Assembly (NCBI GenBank): GCA_016288755.1
Contig: JAEELE010000099.1
Span: 1-43,319, forward strand
Source of the DNA: Oscillospiraceae bacterium
GTDB lineage: Bacteria > Bacillota > Clostridia > Oscillospirales > Ruminococcaceae
Direction: 5' to 3'
DNA: 43,319 nucleotides
The position numbers were made by a program, and so were the translations under genes. This document shows, piece by piece, positions 36,299 through 43,319 of the stretch. The notes under the pieces are model-generated. The model was not told the DNA's origin. It saw only the letters and a program-made list of their open reading frames with translations, and did not search any database. Positions within the stretch are counted from its first letter, which is position 1; each line of letters starts with the position of its first letter.

Positions 36299-38647
36299 AT
36301 GCAGATTTCACCCCAGATCAAACAGCAGGCACTGACGGCATATCTGACCTCACTCGGGCTCAATCCTCCGCAGCAGGAGGCGGTGCGCACCGTCGAGGGA
36401 CCCGTCAGCGTGCTTGCGGGCGCGGGCAGCGGCAAGACCACTGCCATCGTCAACCGCATTGCCTTCATGATGCGCTTCGGCAACGCCTACTACGGCGAGA
36501 CGCCGCCGCCCGCCGACGAAGCGGACGCGGAATATCTCGCCCGGGTCGCTGACGGAACGCTCCCCCCCGATGCCGACCGGCTCGCGGAGCTTCTCGGCTT
36601 TGCCCCGATCCCCGGCTGGCGCATCCTCGCGATCACCTTCACCAACAAGGCTGCCGCAGAGCTCAAAGCCCGTCTCGCCGCCATGCTCGGCGATGCAGCG
36701 GGCGATGTCTGGGCGGCGACCTTTCACAGCGCATGTGTCCGCATCCTGCGGCAGCACATCGACCGCCTCGGCTACGACAGCGCCTTCACGATCTATGACG
36801 CCGACGACGCCCAGCGCGTCACGGCAGCCGTCATCAAGGAGATGGGGCACGGCGTCACCGAAAAGACCTTCCCGCCGAAGGTCATCTCCTATGAGATCAG
36901 CCGGGCAAAGGACAGGCTCATCACGCCGGAAGCCATGCTCGCTGAGGCGCAGGGCGATTACCGCGGCACGACCGTCGCGAAGATCTACGCCGCCTATCAG
37001 CAGCAGCTCAAAAACGCCAACGCGCTGGATTTTGACGATATCATCATGCTGACCGTGCAGCTCTTCCGGCAGTGCCCGGATGTGCTCGACAAATATCAGA
37101 GCCGCTGCCGCTATCTGCTCGTTGACGAGTATCAGGACACCAACCCCGCACAGTATGAGCTGATCCGCCTGCTCGCCGAAAAGCACCGCAATCTCTGCGT
37201 GGTCGGCGACGACGATCAGAGCATCTATAGTTTTCGCGGCGCGACCGTCGAGAATATTCTATCTTTCAAGACACAATTTCCGGACTGCAAGGAAATCAAG
37301 CTGGAACAGAATTATCGCTCGACGCAGCCTATCCTTAATGGTGCAAACGAAGTTATCCGCCATAATCAAGCGCGAATGCCCAAAACACTCTGGACTGCAA
37401 TTGAAGGCGATGTTGAGGTACGCAAGTATACCGCTCTCGACCAAGATGATGAAGCTCGGTTTGTGGCAGATGCCATAGTCAGAGGGATTAAGAAAGGCGG
37501 ACATTACCGAGATTATGCCATTCTTTACCGAACACATGCACTGTCGAATGCGCTGGAACGGCGATTCTCGTTAGCGAATATACCTTATCGTGTCTTTGGC
37601 GGACTTCGCTTTTTTGAGCGAAAAGAAATCAAAGATGTAATCGCATATATGTGTGTAGCCAATAATCCGGGGGATACGCTTCGTTTTCAGCGAATCATCA
37701 ACGAACCGAAACGAGGCATCGGCACACAAACATTAAAAAACATCCTTGATATATCGGCGGATTTACACATGACACCACCGGAAGTCTTGCGTGAAGCAGA
37801 TTCATTTCCTGTTTTGCGGCAGCGTGTTGGCATACTTCAAGAAACCGGAGCGATGTTTGAAGAATTGGCGGATGCCGCTTTAGAACTGCCTTTAGATGAA
37901 TTTTACGATTTCTTGCTTGATATAACCGGCTACAAAGAAATGTTGGAGAACGAAGGCGCTGAAAGTCAAACACGCCTTGAGAATATCGAGGAATTGAAAT
38001 CCAGTATTCTTGCCTATATTGAGCAAGCGACACGTGAAGAGGAAGAACCTACACTAAACGGCTTTCTCGAAGAAATCTCACTGTATACAGATCAGGATCG
38101 CGCTGATGAATCAACAGACGCCTTAACGCTCATGACAGTTCATTCCGCAAAGGGACTTGAATTTGAATGTGTATTTCTGGTTGGCATGGAGGAAGAAATA
38201 TTCCCGAGTCGCCAAAGCATAGCCAACGGTGAGATTGAAGAAGAAAGGCGTCTTGTATATGTCGCGATCACTCGTGCCAAGCGGCGTCTATATATCACGA
38301 CGGCACTTAAACGAACAATCTTTGGACGCAGCGTAAGAGGCATTCCATCTAGGTTCCTGAAAGAAATGGGACAGTATTTGGTTGATTTTAAGGGCGACAC
38401 CCCGCACCGGGCATCCGGCAGCGCAGCGATGCAGAAGCCGCTCCGCAGCACGGCGGTCACGGGCAGGGAAAAGCAGTCCGCGCCGGTGCAGCTCTCCGTG
38501 GGCGACCGCGTCAGGCACATGACCTTCGGCGAGGGCACGCTGCTCTCTGTCACCCCGATGGGCGGCGACAGTCTGCTGGAGATCGCCTTCGACAGGGTCG
38601 GCACAAAGAAAATCATGGCGAATTTCGCCAGAATCCGAAAGGTCTGA
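36299..38647 (+). CDS. pcrA: UvrD/Rep family DNA helicase (PcrA-like), mosaic gene
   Basis: The 782-aa product is a superfamily 1A 3'-5' helicase for DNA repair and replication restart. Motifs in order: QQEAV, Walker A AGAGSGKTT (40-48), AITFTNKAA near 110-118, DEYQDTNP, VVGDDDQSIYSFRGA, QNYRSTQPIL, VHSAKGLEFECVFLVGMEEE, and RRLVYVAITRAKRRLY. A stretch near 59-104 is about 40 residues longer than usual. A C-terminal extension with VGDRVRHMTFGEGTLLSV is the RNA polymerase-binding domain of PcrA. From about 37250 to 38395 (residues 318-699) codon use turns sharply AT-rich (CGA, TTA, CTT, ATA), though the frame is unbroken. ATG 36299 has CGGAG 13 nt upstream. Confidence 0.9.
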   Translation: MQISPQIKQQALTAYLTSLGLNPPQQEAVRTVEGPVSVLAGAGSGKTTAIVNRIAFMMRFGNAYYGETPPPADEADAEYLARVADGTLPPDADRLAELLGFAPIPGWRILAITFTNKAAAELKARLAAMLGDAAGDVWAATFHSACVRILRQHIDRLGYDSAFTIYDADDAQRVTAAVIKEMGHGVTEKTFPPKVISYEISRAKDRLITPEAMLAEAQGDYRGTTVAKIYAAYQQQLKNANALDFDDIIMLTVQLFRQCPDVLDKYQSRCRYLLVDEYQDTNPAQYELIRLLAEKHRNLCVVGDDDQSIYSFRGATVENILSFKTQFPDCKEIKLEQNYRSTQPILNGANEVIRHNQARMPKTLWTAIEGDVEVRKYTALDQDDEARFVADAIVRGIKKGGHYRDYAILYRTHALSNALERRFSLANIPYRVFGGLRFFERKEIKDVIAYMCVANNPGDTLRFQRIINEPKRGIGTQTLKNILDISADLHMTPPEVLREADSFPVLRQRVGILQETGAMFEELADAALELPLDEFYDFLLDITGYKEMLENEGAESQTRLENIEELKSSILAYIEQATREEEEPTLNGFLEEISLYTDQDRADESTDALTLMTVHSAKGLEFECVFLVGMEEEIFPSRQSIANGEIEEERRLVYVAITRAKRRLYITTALKRTIFGRSVRGIPSRFLKEMGQYLVDFKGDTPHRASGSAAMQKPLRSTAVTGREKQSAPVQLSVGDRVRHMTFGEGTLLSVTPMGGDSLLEIAFDRVGTKKIMANFARIRKV

Positions 38648-38651
38648 TAAC

Positions 38652-40058
38652 ATGACGACAAACAATACCGCATCACAGGGCGCCGTCCGCACGGACGGAG
38701 AGGAGCAGGCAGTCAGCGTGCTGCAAGCCTTCCGCGAAATGATGGACACCAAGGCGGCGAAGGCGATCCTCTTTCTGCTGCAGTTCATCGGCTCGCTCTT
38801 CACGCTGTTCTATCTGAAGGGCGTCGTGCTGTTCGCCTATAACAGCCTGTTCTTCCGGCTGGATATCCCCGAGGAGGCGTCCTCGAGCTATGCCGTTGCC
38901 GTGACCTTCACCTGCATCGGCTGGGGCGCGCTCATGCTCTTCACCCGCCGGCAGATCGTCACGCGGCTGGTCATTATGCTCTGCATGCCGCTCTATTTCC
39001 CGATCTTCCTGTTCAATTATCAGCATCTCTGCCTGATCGTGCCGCTGGGCATCTTCATCGCGGTCACCTATCTGGCGAGCGGCACGGGCGAGGGCGTCAA
39101 GACCATTCTCGGCGCCGTGTGGCTGATGTTCTATGTGGTCGGCGCGTTCGTGTTCCTCGCGGTGCAGAGCGTGCTGCAGCCCGCGGTCTCGGAATTCACC
39201 GTCGAGCGCGGCGTTTCCAAGGCGGGGAATTACCGTTATTCGATCGTCGAGGTCAATGACCGCGCAGACGGTCACACCTATGTCTCGATCGAGCCGAACA
39301 CCTACGATATCAGCTACGACCGCTCCAAGTGGTACGCAAAGGGCTACGAAAAGACGATCTATCTGTCCCGCCCGCGCACCGAATTCACCACGGACTGGGA
39401 GATCGAGTCCCGCGCGGATATCACCCGCGAGCTGCTGATGATCAACCCGCGCATGGAGTTCACGCTCAATGCAAAGCAGATGAAAACGCTCGGGCTCGAT
39501 GCCGAATTCAAAAAGGAATATGAGGTCGGCGACCTCGGGCGCAGCGCGCGCCGCAAGCTCGGCATCGCGATCCAGAAGGACCTCGACCTGCTCGGGCAGA
39601 CCCCCGAGGCGCAGGGGCTCAAGCTCTACAAGGCTGACGACACGATCACGCTGAGCTTCGCGCAGATGGAGACCGCCGGGCTGACGATCAGTCAGGACGT
39701 GCGCCTCTCCAATCTCTCCGACGAAAACCTCGCAGCCCTCGGCGTGCCGGAGCAGTGCGACGTGCTCTCCGTCAACGGCAAGGTCGTCTTCCGGCAGTAT
39801 ATCGCGGTGCTCGAGTGCATCTATGACACCGACAACCGCAGCCTGACCGCCTTCCTTGAACCGAACACGCTGCCGGAGATCGTTGACCCGAAGAATATCC
39901 CGCCGGTCCCGGAGCGCCGCGGCGGTCTCTACAGCGAGAGCAGCACAGCGCCCGCCGAGACCACGACCGAGACGACGGAGACCACCGTGACCACAGAGAC
40001 CACCGAGGAGACGACGACCGTCACGACAAAATCCCGCCGCCGCGGCGCTGCGGCTTAA
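38652..40058 (+). CDS. Multi-pass membrane protein with Thr-rich tail, 468 aa
   Basis: The product starts with a soluble MTTNNTASQGAVRTDGEEQA, then about five membrane segments between 38 and 180 (for example AILFLLQFIGSLFTLFYLKG, LVIMLCMPLYFPIFLFNY, LCLIVPLGIFIAVTYLA, ILGAVWLMFYVVGAFVFLAV). A 260-residue outer or inner soluble part follows, with YVSIEPNTYDISYDRSKWYA and LSVNGKVVFRQYIAVLECIY. The end is a run of Thr and Glu (TTTETTETTVTTETTEETTT) and a basic tip KSRRRG. No family is recognised. It follows pcrA by 4 nt without its own strong binding site, so it shares that transcript. Confidence 0.72.
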   Translation: MTTNNTASQGAVRTDGEEQAVSVLQAFREMMDTKAAKAILFLLQFIGSLFTLFYLKGVVLFAYNSLFFRLDIPEEASSSYAVAVTFTCIGWGALMLFTRRQIVTRLVIMLCMPLYFPIFLFNYQHLCLIVPLGIFIAVTYLASGTGEGVKTILGAVWLMFYVVGAFVFLAVQSVLQPAVSEFTVERGVSKAGNYRYSIVEVNDRADGHTYVSIEPNTYDISYDRSKWYAKGYEKTIYLSRPRTEFTTDWEIESRADITRELLMINPRMEFTLNAKQMKTLGLDAEFKKEYEVGDLGRSARRKLGIAIQKDLDLLGQTPEAQGLKLYKADDTITLSFAQMETAGLTISQDVRLSNLSDENLAALGVPEQCDVLSVNGKVVFRQYIAVLECIYDTDNRSLTAFLEPNTLPEIVDPKNIPPVPERRGGLYSESSTAPAETTTETTETTVTTETTEETTTVTTKSRRRGAAA

Positions 40059-40133
40059 AACACGGCACCGAGCGCGGGGCTCCCGCGTGTGCAAATAAAC
40101 AGGCTGAAAAGGGCTATATTAAATAGTACGGCG

Positions 40134-40161
40134 GTGCGGGCGGATGCAGGTCTGCCCGCAC
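40134..40161 (+). promoter_or_regulatory. 8-bp hairpin in the xylB leader
   Basis: GTGCGGGC (40134-40141) and GCCCGCAC (40154-40161) form a perfect stem 15 nt before GGGAGG. It could be an operator or fold in the leader. The upstream TATATTAAAT (40115) is a possible -10 box, but no good -35 was found. Confidence 0.35.
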
Positions 40162-40189
40162 ACAGCCTGCAAAAAAGGGAGGTTTCACA

Positions 40190-41713
40190 ATGAACTACTA
40201 TCTCGGCGTTGATATCGGCACCAGCGGCACAAAAACCGTGCTCTTCGATGTGCAGGGGAATGTGATCGCCTCGAAAACAGAGGAGTATCCGCTCTATCAG
40301 CCGCAGAACGGCTATGCGGAGCAGGAGCCGGCAGACTGGGCAAATGCCGTGCTGCACACCATTGCTGCGGTGATGCAGAAAAGCGGTGTGGAAAAAAGCG
40401 ACGTCAAGGGCATCGGGCTCTCCGGGCAGATGCACGGGCTTGTCATGCTCGACAGGGACAACAACGTCATCCGTCCGGCGATCATCTGGTGCGACCAGCG
40501 CACTGCGAAGGAGTGCGAGGAGATCACGGAGCGCGTCGGGGCGGAGCGGCTCATTGAGATCACCGCGAACCCGGCACTGACGGGCTTCACCGCGTCGAAG
40601 ATTCTGTGGGTGCGCAATCACGAGCCCGAAAACTACGCAAAATGCGCGCATATCCTGCTGCCGAAGGACTACATCCGCTTCATTCTCACCGGCGAATATG
40701 CGACCGAGGTCTCCGACGCCTCGGGCATGCAGCTGCTCGATGTGCCCGGGCGCTGCTGGTCCGATGAGGTGCTGCAGAAGCTCGGTATTGACAAGGCGCT
40801 GCTCGGGAAGGTCTACGAGTCGCCGGAGATCACCGGCACACTGACCGCCGAGGCTGCCGCGAAAACCGGTCTCTGCGAAGGGACGCCGGTGGTCGGCGGT
40901 GCGGGCGACAATGCCGCAGCCGCGATCGGCACGGGCGTCGCCTCCGACGGAAAGGCGTTCACGACGATCGGCACGAGCGGCGTGGTTTTTGCGCACAGCT
41001 CGCAGATCTCGATCGACCCCAAGGGCAGAGTGCACACCTTCTGCTGCGCGGTCCCCGGCTGCTGGCATGTCATGGGCGTGACGCAGGCTGCGGGGCTCTC
41101 GCTCAAGTGGTTCCGCGACAACTTCTGCGCAGCCGAAATGCAGACCGCCAAGGGCATGGGCGTCGACGAATACTATTTAATGGACAAGGAGGCTGAGCAG
41201 TCGCCGATCGGTGCGAACAGACTGCTCTGGCTGCCCTATCTGATGGGCGAGCGCACGCCGCATCTCGATGCAAACGCAAGAGGCGTGTTCTTCGGGCTCT
41301 CGGCGATGCATCAGAAGCGCGATCTGCTCCGCGCGGTCATGGAGGGCGTCACCTATTCGCTCCGCGACTGCCTTGAGGTCTTCCGCGAAATGGAGATCAC
41401 GGTCGACAGCATGATGGCATGCGGCGGCGGCGGTTCCTCTCCGCTGTGGCGGCAGATGCTCGCCGATCTCTTCGGCTGCCCGATCCAGACGACCAGATCG
41501 AAGGAGGGTCCCGCGCTCGGCGTCGCGATCCTCGCAATGGTCGGTACGGGCGCCTACAGCTCTGTTCCCGAAGCCTGTGCCGCGCTCATCGGCACCGACA
41601 AGACCTGCATGCCGGATGCGGACGCCGTGCCGGTCTATGAGGAATATTATCAGCTCTACCGCGAAATCTACCCGCAGCTGAAGGGGCAGTTTGCCAAGCT
41701 GGCTGCACTTTGA
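40190..41713 (+). CDS. xylB: Xylulokinase
   Basis: The 507-aa FGGY-family sugar kinase phosphorylates D-xylulose to feed the pentose phosphate pathway. It begins MNYYLGVDIGTSGTKTVLFD with the phosphate loop, has SGQMHGLVMLD near 80-90 and IIWCDQRT near 100-107, which are xylulokinase-specific, GGAGDNAAAAIGTG near 236-249 with catalytic Asp, GERTPHLDANARGVFFGL, and ADP-binding ACGGGGSSPLWRQMLADLFG. Length is normal. GGGAGG is 9 nt before ATG 40190. xylA and xylose transport genes are not adjacent. DUF1292 genes follow after 14 nt. Confidence 0.95.
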   Translation: MNYYLGVDIGTSGTKTVLFDVQGNVIASKTEEYPLYQPQNGYAEQEPADWANAVLHTIAAVMQKSGVEKSDVKGIGLSGQMHGLVMLDRDNNVIRPAIIWCDQRTAKECEEITERVGAERLIEITANPALTGFTASKILWVRNHEPENYAKCAHILLPKDYIRFILTGEYATEVSDASGMQLLDVPGRCWSDEVLQKLGIDKALLGKVYESPEITGTLTAEAAAKTGLCEGTPVVGGAGDNAAAAIGTGVASDGKAFTTIGTSGVVFAHSSQISIDPKGRVHTFCCAVPGCWHVMGVTQAAGLSLKWFRDNFCAAEMQTAKGMGVDEYYLMDKEAEQSPIGANRLLWLPYLMGERTPHLDANARGVFFGLSAMHQKRDLLRAVMEGVTYSLRDCLEVFREMEITVDSMMACGGGGSSPLWRQMLADLFGCPIQTTRSKEGPALGVAILAMVGTGAYSSVPEACAALIGTDKTCMPDADAVPVYEEYYQLYREIYPQLKGQFAKLAAL

Positions 41714-41727
41714 AAGGAGTAAATCAA

Positions 41728-42006
41728 ATGGAAGAAATGAACAACAACATCACCCTGACTGACGAAGAGGGCAACGAGATCAACTGCGAAATGCTCGATA
41801 TGATCGAGTACGAGGGCAAGACCTATGCCGTTCTGGGCATGGAGGGCTCCGAGGAGACCGGCGAGGTCGCGATCATGGAGTATGTGTTCGGCGATGATGA
41901 CAGCGACAGCGACGACCTGATCTCCGTCGAGGACGAGAAGGTCCTCGATGCCGTGCTCGATCTGTTCATCGCCCGCTACGAGGAAGAGGACGGAGACGCG
42001 GAATAA
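41728..42006 (+). CDS. DUF1292 family protein, first of three
   Basis: The 92-aa acidic product has the family's order: ITLTDEEGNEINCEMLDMIE, YEGKTYAVL, then a C-terminal FIARYEEEDGD. DUF1292 proteins are small beta-rich proteins of unknown role, common in Firmicutes and often beside ruvX or mltG. AAAGGAG is 9 nt before ATG 41728; the in-frame ATG at 41710 lies on that site. It overlaps the next gene by one base (TAATG), so the three are read together. Confidence 0.9.
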   Translation: MEEMNNNITLTDEEGNEINCEMLDMIEYEGKTYAVLGMEGSEETGEVAIMEYVFGDDDSDSDDLISVEDEKVLDAVLDLFIARYEEEDGDAE

Positions 42007-42248
42007 TGGACGGTGACAGCACCGTTCTGACCGACCTTGCCGGCAGGAGCTGTCTTCTGCTCGGCAGGGTCACCGTGCAGGGCGCGGACTACGCCGTCGT
42101 GATGCCGGAGGACAGCGACACCGAGGCACAGATCGTGCGTCTGCTGCCCGGCGGGCGCTGCGAGGAGGAATCCGACGACGAGATACGCAGCGCGGTTTTT
42201 GAGCAATTTTTACTGACCCGAAGCGACCTGTTTGATTTTGAGGAATAG
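42006..42248 (+). CDS. DUF1292-like protein, second of three
   Basis: The 80-aa product begins MDGDSTVLTDLAGRSCLLLG and carries the VQGADYAVVMPED stretch and a terminal LTRSDLFDFEE that matches the general plan of the other two, though the N-terminal half has diverged. It starts on the last base of the previous stop codon (TAATG) and ends 2 nt before the third gene, giving a tight polycistronic unit. No function is known for the family. Confidence 0.75.
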   Translation: MDGDSTVLTDLAGRSCLLLGRVTVQGADYAVVMPEDSDTEAQIVRLLPGGRCEEESDDEIRSAVFEQFLLTRSDLFDFEE

Positions 42249-42250
42249 CA

Positions 42251-42514
42251 ATGGATGAGACACTCATCACGCTGACGGACGAGCGCGGCGCAGAGGTTCG
42301 CTTTGCGCTGCTCGACGTCATCGAATATGAAGGCGACGATTACGCCGTGCTCTACCCCGCCGACGAGGAGTCGGATATGTTTACGATTCTGCTCGCGACC
42401 CCCGACCCCGCCGACCCGGAGGACTATTTCTTCGAGGGCATCGAGGAGCAGGAGACGATCGACGCAGTCTTTGCGCGGTTCAGGACCCGTCACCCTGAGA
42501 TTTTCGAGGAATAA
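42251..42514 (+). CDS. DUF1292 family protein, third of three
   Basis: The 87-aa product begins MDETLITLTDERGAEVRFAL and shows the standard family order: LTDERGAEVRFALLDVIEYE, GDDYAVLYPADE, and FRTRHPEIFEE at the end. It is closer to the first copy in its N-terminal half and resembles the second in its end. It follows the second gene by 2 nt and precedes the TraX gene by 1 nt, in which GAGGAATAAC may serve as the ribosome binding site. Confidence 0.88.
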   Translation: MDETLITLTDERGAEVRFALLDVIEYEGDDYAVLYPADEESDMFTILLATPDPADPEDYFFEGIEEQETIDAVFARFRTRHPEIFEE

Positions 42515-42515
42515 C

Positions 42516-43313
42516 ATGGAACACAACGGCACGCTGCCGAAATATAAGGTGCTCAACCGCGATGCGGTCAAATATCTCGCGATTCTGCTCATGTTCATCG
42601 GACATGCGTTTTCGTGGTGGTATCTGATCCGCGAGCCGGGCTATGACATGACGCTGCTCCCGTTCTGGGAGCAGGCGCTCATGCAGATCGCGGTGTTCTG
42701 CCCGCCGGTCATGTTCTTCATGATCGCGGACGGCTACAGATACACCCGCGACCGCAAAAAATACGCGCTGCGGCTGCTGCTCTTTGCGCTGATCACGCAG
42801 CCCTTTGAATGGCTCCTCTTTCAGCCGATACACGGCTGGTGGGGCGGCAATGTGATCTTCACGCTGTTCTGCTCGCTGCTGGCGCTGATCGTCTGGGAGC
42901 AGGACTGGAGGCTGCCGCTGCGGCTGCTCGCAGTTGCCGGCATCATCGCCGTCAATCTGCTGTCAAAATCGGAGTGGTACGGCTTTGCGGAGGTGACGGT
43001 CATCTGTCTGCACGCCTTCCGCGAAAAGCCGAAGCTGCGGCTGCTGTCTTACGCGCTGATCTTCGCGGTAAACTGCGGCATCATGGCGCTGCTCGGCTAT
43101 GCGGATGCGGCGCGCCCGGTCTGCGGGTATCTCTCGCAGGCGGTGGGCTTCGCGGCGATCATGGCGGCATATGCCTGCATGACCGTATTCTATAACGCGA
43201 AAAAGGGCAGGCATCCCGTTTTCGCAAAATGGTTTTTCTATGCCTTTTATCCGGCACATTATCTGATCATCTTTCTGATCGAACGCTTTACACGCGAACG
43301 GAGGTACTTATGA
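42516..43313 (+). CDS. TraX family membrane protein
   Basis: The 265-aa product has about seven membrane segments and family marks YLAILLMFIGHAFSW near 20-34, MIADGYRYTRDRKKYALRLL and a C-terminal FYAFYPAHYLIIFLIERF. TraX of F plasmid acetylates pilin, but most chromosomal members have unknown acyltransferase-like roles. GAGGAATAAC lies before ATG 42516, one base after the third DUF1292 stop. Its TGA overlaps the ATG of a further gene, at 43310. Confidence 0.88.
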   Translation: MEHNGTLPKYKVLNRDAVKYLAILLMFIGHAFSWWYLIREPGYDMTLLPFWEQALMQIAVFCPPVMFFMIADGYRYTRDRKKYALRLLLFALITQPFEWLLFQPIHGWWGGNVIFTLFCSLLALIVWEQDWRLPLRLLAVAGIIAVNLLSKSEWYGFAEVTVICLHAFREKPKLRLLSYALIFAVNCGIMALLGYADAARPVCGYLSQAVGFAAIMAAYACMTVFYNAKKGRHPVFAKWFFYAFYPAHYLIIFLIERFTRERRYL

Positions 43314-43319
43314 GAGAGG
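43310..43319 (+). CDS. Start of a following gene (partial, 3 codons seen)
   Basis: ATG 43310 overlaps the TraX stop (ATGA) and has GGAGG 5 nt upstream (43300-43304). Only Met-Arg-Glu is visible before the window ends. Its product cannot be told. Confidence 0.5.

Noticed and set aside
38400-38647. Frameshift or fusion at the end of the helicase gene where base composition returns to GC-rich
   Set aside because: The frame is continuous and the end carries the expected C-terminal domain (VGDRVRHMTFGEGTLLSV), so recombination without frame change is the simpler view.
1-43319. CRISPR arrays, tRNA genes, insertion sequences with transposase, prophage genes
   Set aside because: I looked for regular spaced repeats, tRNA T-loop motifs and transposase or integrase motifs and found none that held up.

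Overview
The window looks like chromosomal DNA from a GC-rich member of the Clostridia, most likely Ruminococcaceae (Ruminococcus-like). This is inferred from strong GGAGG-type ribosome binding sites, SigA-like promoters with TGnTATAAT extended -10 boxes, a type III glutamine synthetase, DUF1292 proteins, VanZ and TraX-family membrane proteins, and secreted or membrane proteins with Thr-rich linkers. No phage, plasmid, tRNA, CRISPR or transposase was seen. Most genes are household genes in short operons, many joined by ATGA-type overlaps.

Layout. 1-3450 (+): tail of an unknown gene, ruvX, then trmL, degV, a Dabb protein and an unknown, closed by a strong terminator; a 57-aa gene lies convergent to ruvX. 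3600-10300 (-): ArsC-like protein, class B PBP (PBP2-like), a lipoprotein, an unknown, hisS, a methylglyoxal synthase-like protein without key catalytic residues, and a MinD-like ATPase. 10440-16900 (-): anchored Thr-rich protein, RNase P RNA, pyrE, mutY, two unknowns and glnN. 16980-24600 (-): purA, a TerB-like protein, a cytoplasmic GH13 alpha-glucan hydrolase, a membrane protein and glycogen phosphorylase, the glucan genes forming a likely storage or maltodextrin-use block. 24970-27370 (+): a tiny peptide gene coupled to two ABC permeases and an ATPase. 27700-28470 (+): a protein with the signature of ADP-ribosyltransferases. 28600-30080 (-): ksgA and a SIMPL protein. 30466 (+): dCMP deaminase. 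31096-33922 (-): HD hydrolase, VanZ, coiled-coil protein, coaD and rsmD in an overlapping chain. 34019-35976 (-): a CDA-fold deaminase, a truncated adenine deaminase remnant and an SH3b lipoprotein. 36299-43319 (+): pcrA/uvrD helicase, a membrane protein, xylB, three tandem DUF1292 genes and TraX.

The observations most worth a second look are these. (1) The helicase gene at 36299-38647 is mosaic: about 1.1 kb in its middle has codon use and base composition quite unlike both ends of the same gene, pointing to allele replacement by homologous recombination with a divergent relative. (2) An R-S-E type ADP-ribosyltransferase-like protein sits alone behind its own promoter. (3) A family of intergenic elements with purine-rich terminal inverted repeats recurs through the window and supplies the last codons of mutY and a deaminase. 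(4) Several unrelated genes share a promoter module, CCCATTGCn plus a T-tract, 17 bp from TATAAT. (5) glnN has its Shine-Dalgarno separated from the start codon by a hairpin. Functions are assigned by reading motifs by eye; no database search was run.
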